This document shows, in pieces, positions 15,049 to 19,452 of a DNA stretch of 19,452 nucleotides. Within the stretch, counting starts at the first letter, position 1. Every line of letters starts with the position of its first letter. The notes under the pieces were generated by a model, which worked only from the letters and a program-made list of their open reading frames with translations, was not told the DNA's origin and ran no database searches. The position numbers and the translations under genes were made by a program. Source of the stretch: Paraprevotella sp. (lineage in GTDB: Bacteria > Bacteroidota > Bacteroidia > Bacteroidales > Bacteroidaceae); assembly GCA_021205005.1 (NCBI GenBank), contig JAJPYK010000148.1, positions 1,338-20,789 on the forward strand, given 5' to 3'.

Positions 15049-15255
15049 ATGTGGAGTGAATATATAGCCTATCTCATCATTATCGCAGCATTCTTTTGGG
15101 CCGGACGCGGTATCTACCGTACCTTACGAAATCCCGGAGGAGGGTCGTCATGCTCCTGCTGTACGGCAGACTGCAAGCTCAGGGGCCTGAAACGCACGGC
15201 AAAGACAGACAGACGAAGAAACTGTGTAAGAAGAGAGGAAAATAGGCGCAAATAA
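15049..15255 (+). CDS. Small Cys-rich membrane protein (FeoB-associated type)
   Basis: The 68-residue peptide has one N-terminal membrane helix (about residues 4-20, EYIAYLIIIAAFFWAG), a short basic linker, then a cysteine cluster GGSSCSCCTADCK (Cys35, 37, 38 and 42), and a strongly basic tail rich in Arg and Lys (TAKTDRRRNCVRREE) with a further Cys59. This arrangement matches the FeoB-associated Cys-rich membrane proteins found in Bacteroidetes and Firmicutes, which normally follow feoB and are thought to assist ferrous iron uptake. No feoA or feoB lies next to it here, so the role is inferred from architecture. It is too short for automatic calls to fix the start; I chose the ATG at 15049 because a -7 box precedes it and the helix begins directly after it. 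Confidence 0.7.
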   Translation: MWSEYIAYLIIIAAFFWAGRGIYRTLRNPGGGSSCSCCTADCKLRGLKRTAKTDRRRNCVRREENRRK

Positions 15256-15277
15256 TTGGAGTTTTGAAAAAAAGTTG

Positions 15278-15285
15278 TACCTTTG
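15278..15285 (+). promoter_or_regulatory. Bacteroidetes -7 box before the tRNA-Cys genes
   Basis: TACCTTTG ends 17 bases before the first tRNA, and a TTGG lies 18 bases upstream of the box in the position of a -33 element. Confidence 0.65.
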
Positions 15286-15302
15286 TACTCGCTAAACGGA
15301 AT

Positions 15303-15373
15303 GGTTCCCTGACCGAGTGGTTAGGTAGCGGTCTGCAAAACCGTCCACAGCAGTTCGAATCTGCAGGGAACCT
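15303..15373 (+). tRNA. tRNA-Cys (GCA), copy 1
   Basis: A complete 71-base cloverleaf without an encoded CCA. The acceptor stem pairs GGTTCCC (15303-15309) with GGGAACC (15366-15372), leaving discriminator T15373 (U73 is the main CysRS identity base). The D arm is ACC/GGT; the anticodon arm GCGGT-CTGCAAA-ACCGT (15328-15344) places GCA at 15335-15337; the T arm is AGCAG-TTCGAAT-CTGCA. Its outermost T-stem pair is A15349 with A15365, a mismatch that copy 2 does not have. The other difference is T versus C in the D loop (15321). Confidence 0.97.
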
Positions 15374-15394
15374 CTTCCGGAACAGCACAGCGTT

Positions 15395-15465
15395 GGTTCC
15401 CTGACCGAGTGGCTAGGTAGCGGTCTGCAAAACCGTCCACAGCAGTTCGAATCTGCTGGGAACCT
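15395..15465 (+). tRNA. tRNA-Cys (GCA), copy 2
   Basis: A second 71-base tRNA-Cys begins 21 bases after copy 1 ends. The acceptor stem is GGTTCCC/GGGAACC with discriminator T15465, the anticodon is GCA (15427-15429), and the T stem AGCAG/CTGCT is fully paired. Two bases differ from copy 1. Both copies are followed by one strong terminator, so they form a dicistronic tRNA transcript. Confidence 0.98.
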
Positions 15466-15469
15466 CCTT

Positions 15470-15507
15470 AAAAAAAGATACTTTCCCGAAAGAAGGTATC
15501 TTTTTTT
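15470..15507 (+). terminator. Intrinsic terminator of the tRNA-Cys unit
   Basis: GATACTTTC (15477-15485) pairs with GAAGGTATC (15492-15500) in a nine-pair stem with one G-U and a CCGAAA loop, followed by seven T. A run of A before the stem pairs with the T-tract, so the structure is nearly symmetrical and could also work on the minus strand. Confidence 0.93.
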
Positions 15508-15542
15508 GTACCTACATACGAACGTTTTCCCACGAAAATAAG

Positions 15543-15550
15543 TATCTTTG
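15543..15550 (+). promoter_or_regulatory. Bacteroidetes -7 box before the Nudix gene
   Basis: TATCTTTG is 33 bases upstream of the ATG at 15584. Because transcription would start after this box, the in-frame start at 15548 cannot be used from it. Confidence 0.65.
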
Positions 15551-15583
15551 CTCCACGAACAAGTCCATCATCTTTTGAGCAAA

Positions 15584-16138
15584 ATGAACAACGACCCTAA
15601 AGCGTGGGAGGTGTTGCAATCGGAATACCTGATCCGCAAACCGTGGCTGACGGCGCGACGCGACTGCGTACGATTACCGAACGGCACGGAAAATCACGAA
15701 TATTACATATTGGAATACCCTGACTGGGTGAACGTCATCGCTATCACGGAAGACGGTAAGTTCATCATGGAAAGACAATACCGACACGGATTGCGACGGA
15801 CTGACTATGAAATCTGCGCCGGCGTATGCGAAAAAGGAGAAACTCCATTGGAGTCGGCCCAAAGAGAATTATACGAAGAGACGGGATTCGGCGAGGGAAA
15901 ATGGACACGCCTGATGAGCATCTCGCCCAATTCGTCCACCACTACGAATCTGTGCCATTGTTTCCTGGCACAAAACGTACGCCGGGTGTCCGGACAGCAT
16001 CTGGAAGATACGGAAGACATCGCCGTACACTTGATGACGACCGAAGACGTCCGTACCCTATTGTTGAACAACGAAATCAAACAGGCCCTGATGCTCGCCC
16101 CGCTGTGGCGATATTTTGCAGAACGTCACTTGATATGA
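15584..16138 (+). CDS. Nudix hydrolase, ADP-ribose pyrophosphatase-like
   Basis: The 184-residue protein carries a perfect Nudix box from Gly80 to Phe102 (GVCEKGE, seven residues, RELYEETGF), which binds Mg and cleaves nucleoside diphosphates linked to another group. Before it, DWVNVIAITEDGKFIMERQYRHGLRR and EICAGV resemble the ADP-ribose pyrophosphatase subgroup, where ERQYRHG helps bind the substrate. The SPNSSTTTNLCHCFLAQ segment after the box also fits this subgroup. The exact substrate (ADP-ribose, a sugar nucleotide or a dinucleotide) is not certain. I chose the start MNNDPKAWEV at 15584 because the promoter box ends at 15550. The gene stands alone between the tRNA terminator and a long stem-loop. 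Confidence 0.92.
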   Translation: MNNDPKAWEVLQSEYLIRKPWLTARRDCVRLPNGTENHEYYILEYPDWVNVIAITEDGKFIMERQYRHGLRRTDYEICAGVCEKGETPLESAQRELYEETGFGEGKWTRLMSISPNSSTTTNLCHCFLAQNVRRVSGQHLEDTEDIAVHLMTTEDVRTLLLNNEIKQALMLAPLWRYFAERHLI

Positions 16139-16169
16139 GATTCTCTGTCCATCTGTCAGTTTCGCAAAG

Positions 16170-16235
16170 GCGAGAATCGTTTATTTCCTATCGGAGACGG
16201 AAGAAATCTCCCCTAAACGATTCTCGCGCTTTTGT
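16170..16235 (+). terminator. Long stem-loop after the Nudix gene
   Basis: GCGAGAATCGTTTA (16170-16183) pairs with TAAACGATTCTCGC (16214-16227), a perfect 14-pair stem. Inside, GGAGA (16193-16197) can pair with TCTCC (16207-16211). With one bulged base the outer stem extends through AAAG/CTTT. It starts 31 bases after the Nudix stop and is followed by GCTTTTGTGTTTT, so it probably ends or protects that transcript. The 30-base interior is larger than in a simple terminator. Confidence 0.6.
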
Positions 16236-16657
16236 GTTTTGACATTCTGTTCGTCACAATGCCATGGAAACCACTTTTGAAGAACAAAAACAGCCAATCT
16301 CACGGAGATCGTTTTCCGTGAATTTATCCAAAAGTGGAATTCAATGTCTTTTTGCCCCTGAAACAAGAACCTGAAAAACGCCCGGATAAGTTAAAAAAAA
16401 CAGATGCACGGCAGGAAACCGGCCGAAAAAAGGCAAAGTCCGACACGACTTGCGGAGAAAAAGAGCACGACATGCGGACATTTTTCTTTTGTTTGCCGCA
16501 GATTGATTCTATGATTTCTGCTCCCTAAACCGCATTTATACGAAGAAAATCCGCATAAATACGAAAAAAAACGAATATTTATGCAATAGGGGAAAGATGA
16601 AACAACTTTTTAACGGCTCACGAGACACAGCCCGGGGACAGAAAAAGTAGAAAAATG
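16236..16657. other. Intergenic region with nested inverted repeat, no gene recognised
   Basis: The stretch between the Nudix stem-loop and the Fur-family stop holds no ORF that looks real. Its main structure is the nested inverted repeat at 16262-16347. The remainder is purine-rich on the plus strand, with runs of A near 16394 and 16563 and weak GGCT/AGCC pairing around 16615-16634 that could form a modest hairpin after the Fur-family gene on the minus strand. I found no TAnnTTTG box in it on either strand. Confidence 0.45.
16262..16347. repeat. Imperfect inverted repeat enclosing a smaller hairpin
   Basis: CCACTTTTG (16271-16279) is an exact inverse of CAAAAGTGG (16329-16337), and the similarity continues outward through CATGGAA versus TTCAATG with one gap, giving arms of about 20 bases. 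Centred inside is TCACGGA (16300-16306) paired with TCCGTGA (16315-16321). Together they could form a two-level hairpin on RNA or a cruciform on DNA. Confidence 0.6.
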
Positions 16658-17089
16658 TCAACTTTCTCCGGCTTTGGCCGCACAAGCCGGACACAATCCC
16701 TTCAGCACGTAATTTACCCCGAGGAGCACAAATCCTTCGGGAGCCTCCACCACGGGAACGGACTGCTGACGGAAACAAAAGGCGCGATGGCAATTCTCAC
16801 AATATAAATGCACGTGCTGCTCACTCACCGAACAAGTACAGTCGTCGCTGCATACGGCGTATTTCAACGCCCCCGACCCGTCGTCGATCTCATGAATCAA
16901 ATGGTGCTCAAGGAAGAGAGTGATGGTACGGAATATGGTAGACTTGTCCACCGTTTGCAGAATCTCCTCCATATCGTGCTGTGAAAGGGCGCGGTTCGTA
17001 TCCATCATCGTACGGAGAATCAACAACCGGATGGCCGTGGGCTTTATGCCACGCACGTCCAGTTTATGCAAATAGGGATCTTCTGCCAT
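16658..17089 (-). CDS. Fur-family metal-responsive repressor
   Basis: A 143-residue cytoplasmic regulator with the Fur layout: a winged-helix DNA-binding domain (about 1-75, with KPTAIRLLILRTM and VDKSTIFRTITLFLEHHLIHEI) and a metal-binding dimerisation domain. Structural zinc ligands are the pairs Cys97/Cys100 and Cys133/Cys136; the sensor region carries HVHLYC (92-97) in place of the usual HHHxHxxC, and an additional cluster CSDDCTC (80-86). Which metal it senses (Zn, Fe, Mn or peroxide) cannot be told from this. I start it at the ATG 17089 because a TATCTTTG box at 17121-17128 lies downstream of the longer in-frame start at 17143. It follows the metal ATPase gene on the same strand, which suggests a role in zinc/cadmium control. 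Confidence 0.92.
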   Translation of the reverse strand: MAEDPYLHKLDVRGIKPTAIRLLILRTMMDTNRALSQHDMEEILQTVDKSTIFRTITLFLEHHLIHEIDDGSGALKYAVCSDDCTCSVSEQHVHLYCENCHRAFCFRQQSVPVVEAPEGFVLLGVNYVLKGLCPACAAKAGES

Positions 17090-17120
17090 GAAATTGTCAT
17101 TATCAAATAAAACTGGCGGA

Positions 17121-17128
17121 CAAAGATA
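17121..17128 (-). promoter_or_regulatory. Bacteroidetes -7 box before the Fur-family gene
   Basis: The minus strand reads TATCTTTG in the short gap between the ATPase stop (17158) and the regulator start (17089), so the regulator can be transcribed apart from the ATPase. Confidence 0.6.
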
Positions 17129-17157
17129 CGACTTTATCCGCAAGTTTCCTTATGCTT

Positions 17158-19098
17158 TTAATCTTTTTTATCAGCCAACAGCCGTAAAGCATTCAGTATG
17201 GCCAACAGAGCCACACCCACATCGGCAAAAACGGCTTCCCACAAGGTGGCCACACCCAAAGCACCCAGTATCAGCACAAGCAACTTTACGCCGATAGCGC
17301 CGATAATGTTCTGCCATACCACCGTGCGCGTGTGCCGGGCGATGCGGATGGCCGTCGCGATCTTCGACGGCTGGTCGGTCTGCAAGATGACGTCCGCAGC
17401 TTCAATGGCCACATCACTGCCCAAGCCTCCCATGGCTATGCCGACACGGCTGACGGCCAAAACCGGTGCGTCGTTAAGTCCGTCGCCCACAAAAGCCACA
17501 TTGCCTGCGGCGTCACGCTGGATTTCTTCGATATGACGGACCTTGTCCTCCGGCATAAGGTCTCCGTAGAAACGGGGAATACCTATTTTTTCGGCCAAAT
17601 TCTTCACCAAAGCCGACTTATCGCCCGAAAGGATGCAAAGCCGGTGCAAACCGAGTGCGTTCAACATCTTCACTGCACGGGCGGCGTCTTCTTTCGGTTC
17701 GTCGGCCAACCACAGATAGCCGGCATACCGACCGCCTACCGCCGTCACTACAATCGTATCGGGGATTTGCGCAAGTTCCTCCGGACAAGACACGCCGCCA
17801 TGAAGGAGCAAAGCCGGTTTACCCACCAAGAGTTCTCCTTTGTCGGTTTGGGCACGCAGACCCAGTCCGGCTAATTCTTCAGCCGAACGGACAGCAGGCT
17901 GCGCCGTCTGCTTCTCCGAAGCGTACTCGCCTACGGCCCGTGCTATGGGATGGTTACTTTCGGCCTCTGCCGCCGCAGTCCATCCCACGAGTTCTTCCGG
18001 CGTGAAACCTTCGACGGGATGCACCTCTTGTACGCGGAAAACGCCGCGGGTCAGGGTGCCGGTCTTATCGAAAACAACGGTATCCACATGAGTGATAGCG
18101 TCCAGATAGCTGCGTCCCTTGAACAGGATGCCGAAGCGAGAAGCAGATCCGATGCCGCTGAAATAGCCCAACGGTATGCTGACGACCAACGCGCAAGGAC
18201 AGGAGATGACGAGAAATACCAAGGCGCGATAGAGCCATGACTGGAAATCATAGACGAAATCGGGACGGATCATAGAATATACCCAAGGCAGGAGAACCAA
18301 TAAGACAGCCAGCAAAGTTACAGCCGGCGTATAAACCCGGGCAAACTTCCGGATAAACTGTTCGGTGGGGGCTTTACGAGAAGAAGCCGTCTGCACCATA
18401 TCGAGAATACGGGCCAGGGCACTGTCGGTATATTCACGCATCGCACGCAGTCGGACCACCCTGTCAGTAGGGATCATACCGGCCAGAACTTCCCCGTCGA
18501 GCTCTATCCTGCGCGGCACGCTTTCTCCGGTCAAGGCTGCGGTGTTGAAAGACGCTCCCTCTCCTATCATCTTACCGTCCAAAGGTACACGTTCGCCAGC
18601 CTTCACCTCGATTTCCTCTCCTATCTGTACGCTCTCGGGATGAACGGTCTGCCAAGATCCTCCGCGGAACACGGTAGCCGTCTGCGAACGAACATCCAAC
18701 AACGATTGAATATGGTCACGGGCCTTGTCACCCGCCTTATCCTGATACATCTCTCCCACTGCGTAGAAGAGCATCACCGCCAAGGCTTCGGGATATTCCC
18801 CGATGTAGAAAGCGCCGATCGAAGCCAAGAGCATCAAGGTGAACTCATTGAAAAAATCTTTCTTACACATGGTTTCCCATGCCTCTTTCATGACCGGTAT
18901 CGACACGGGCAACCACCCGATAAAGAACCAGCCCAACCTTACGCCAGACAAGCGAAAGAAATCGCCGCCGGATCGTTGAAGAAGCATTCCTCCAATCAAC
19001 ATCAATAAAGAAAATATCAGTCGAAGATAGACTTTCCAGTCGCTCGACTCTTCGGTAGCGCAATGACTGCAGCATCCGGAATGTTTATGAGCTTCCAT
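17158..19098 (-). CDS. P1B-type heavy-metal ATPase, zinc/cadmium class
   Basis: A 646-residue inner-membrane pump that exports soft divalent cations with ATP. In order: membrane helices between about 22 and 115, the actuator motif TGES (190-193), the transport-site CPC (300-302, within VISCPCALVVSIP), the phosphorylation motif DKTGTLT (344-350), the HP motif of P1B pumps (SNHPIARA, 381-388), GDK and GDGLND (538-543), and last two helices with NIIGAIGVK (597-605) and DVG (626-628). The Asn-Lys and Asp-Val-Gly signature in the last helices is that of the Zn/Cd/Pb class (ZntA, CadA). The usual N-terminal HMA domain is missing; instead a short tail HKHSGCCSHC (4-13) offers His and Cys ligands. 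The Fur-like gene follows 68 bases downstream. Confidence 0.95.
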   Translation of the reverse strand: MEAHKHSGCCSHCATEESSDWKVYLRLIFSLLMLIGGMLLQRSGGDFFRLSGVRLGWFFIGWLPVSIPVMKEAWETMCKKDFFNEFTLMLLASIGAFYIGEYPEALAVMLFYAVGEMYQDKAGDKARDHIQSLLDVRSQTATVFRGGSWQTVHPESVQIGEEIEVKAGERVPLDGKMIGEGASFNTAALTGESVPRRIELDGEVLAGMIPTDRVVRLRAMREYTDSALARILDMVQTASSRKAPTEQFIRKFARVYTPAVTLLAVLLVLLPWVYSMIRPDFVYDFQSWLYRALVFLVISCPCALVVSIPLGYFSGIGSASRFGILFKGRSYLDAITHVDTVVFDKTGTLTRGVFRVQEVHPVEGFTPEELVGWTAAAEAESNHPIARAVGEYASEKQTAQPAVRSAEELAGLGLRAQTDKGELLVGKPALLLHGGVSCPEELAQIPDTIVVTAVGGRYAGYLWLADEPKEDAARAVKMLNALGLHRLCILSGDKSALVKNLAEKIGIPRFYGDLMPEDKVRHIEEIQRDAAGNVAFVGDGLNDAPVLAVSRVGIAMGGLGSDVAIEAADVILQTDQPSKIATAIRIARHTRTVVWQNIIGAIGVKLLVLILGALGVATLWEAVFADVGVALLAILNALRLLADKKD

Positions 19099-19123
19099 AC
19101 TATTTACTATTTAAATTTTGCGA

Positions 19124-19131
19124 CAAAGTTA
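19124..19131 (-). promoter_or_regulatory. Bacteroidetes -7 box before the metal ATPase gene
   Basis: The minus strand reads TAACTTTG, 25 bases before the ATG at 19098. It lies immediately downstream of the palindrome at 19143-19159. Confidence 0.6.
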
Positions 19132-19142
19132 GCCGGAAATCC

Positions 19143-19159
19143 GTGCAACTCGGTTGCAC
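19143..19159. promoter_or_regulatory. Candidate operator: perfect 7-3-7 palindrome
   Basis: GTGCAAC-TCG-GTTGCAC is a perfect inverted repeat of 17 bases. Its near edge is 11 bases upstream of the -7 box of the ATPase gene, where it covers the region expected for the -33 element. That placement suits a repressor or activator site. The Fur-family protein encoded downstream is the obvious candidate, but binding is inferred. Confidence 0.55.
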
Positions 19160-19452
19160 AATGGAGTAATCCCAACAAAATCCATTCAAAAACACAAGAA
19201 AAAAGACTATAGCAGAATGCCGCAGTGATCTCTTTTTTATGCGCAAAGTTCCAGAAGTCACCCGTCTGCCAAAGGAGACAAACCTCACATTACTCGCCCT
19301 TCATTTCATATTTTTTCTTATCAGAACACAATTCTTTGCCCATCTTATCCGCAAAAAGAATAATTATTTGTATTTTAGCCCTGGAGAAAATGGCGGCCAA
19401 CTTTTAAACGTGCGACGGATGAAACCGTAAATTAAATCTTTTCCCGCTACAC
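19160..19452. other. Right-edge intergenic DNA, no gene recognised
   Basis: The last 290 bases are AT-rich. Short open frames near 19225 and 19239 give peptides of about 60 residues without recognisable domains or a promoter. AAAAAAGA at about 19201 and TCTTTTTT at about 19230 are inversely complementary and could form a weak stem. TTTGTATTTTAG near 19371 is a near miss to the -7 box and might belong to a gene beyond the window. Confidence 0.35.

Noticed and set aside
15548..15583. Earlier start for the Nudix gene
   Set aside because: It overlaps the TATCTTTG promoter box at 15543-15550, so the start at 15584 is preferred.

Overview
The window looks like an ordinary stretch of chromosome from a member of the Bacteroidales, probably close to Bacteroides or Phocaeicola (the genus is inferred). 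Three things support this. Nearly every transcription unit is preceded by the Bacteroidetes -7 promoter box TAnnTTTG rather than a sigma70 -10 box. Shine-Dalgarno sequences are mostly absent. The proteins have Bacteroidetes-type architectures, such as a eukaryote-like GlgB and a PyrB/PyrI aspartate transcarbamoylase. I see no transposase, integrase, phage gene, CRISPR array or rRNA.

Layout. Positions 1-2323, minus strand: a glycogen branching enzyme cut by the left edge, preceded by a YhcH/YjgK/YiaL-family gene broken by a one-base frameshift. Positions 2346-5120, minus: kdsB (LPS Kdo activation), a secreted protein of about 14 MORN repeats and an inositol-monophosphatase-family protein, tightly spaced behind one promoter. 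Positions 5396-5806, plus: a short, divergent HPPK (FolK-like) protein, followed by a small tandem repeat and a strong hairpin. Positions 6036-8412, minus: a class A penicillin-binding protein, divergent from the plus-strand operon pyrB-pyrI-flavin reductase-glyA (8496-11855), which ends at a hairpin shared with the convergent genes. Positions 11965-14806, minus: a macro-domain protein (apparently without an ATG/GTG/TTG start that gives a whole domain), tilS and a family 2 glycosyltransferase. Positions 15014-15507, plus: a 68-residue Cys-rich membrane peptide and two tandem tRNA-Cys genes with a strong terminator. Positions 15543-16235, plus: a Nudix hydrolase with a long downstream stem-loop. 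Positions 16658-19131, minus: a zinc/cadmium-type P1B ATPase followed by a Fur-family regulator, with a perfect 7-3-7 palindrome just upstream of the ATPase promoter.

Functionally the region mixes envelope building (KdsB, PBP1A, the MORN protein and the glycosyltransferase are exported or envelope-linked), pyrimidine and one-carbon metabolism (PyrBI, GlyA, FolK-like), translation (TilS, tRNA-Cys) and metal homeostasis (ATPase, Fur-like, Cys-rich peptide). I did not find a convincing new multi-gene system. The observations most worth checking are the frameshifted YhcH-family gene, the macro-domain start codon, the candidate metal operator at 19143-19159, the 22-base repeat array at 5822-5931 and the nested inverted repeats at 16262-16347.
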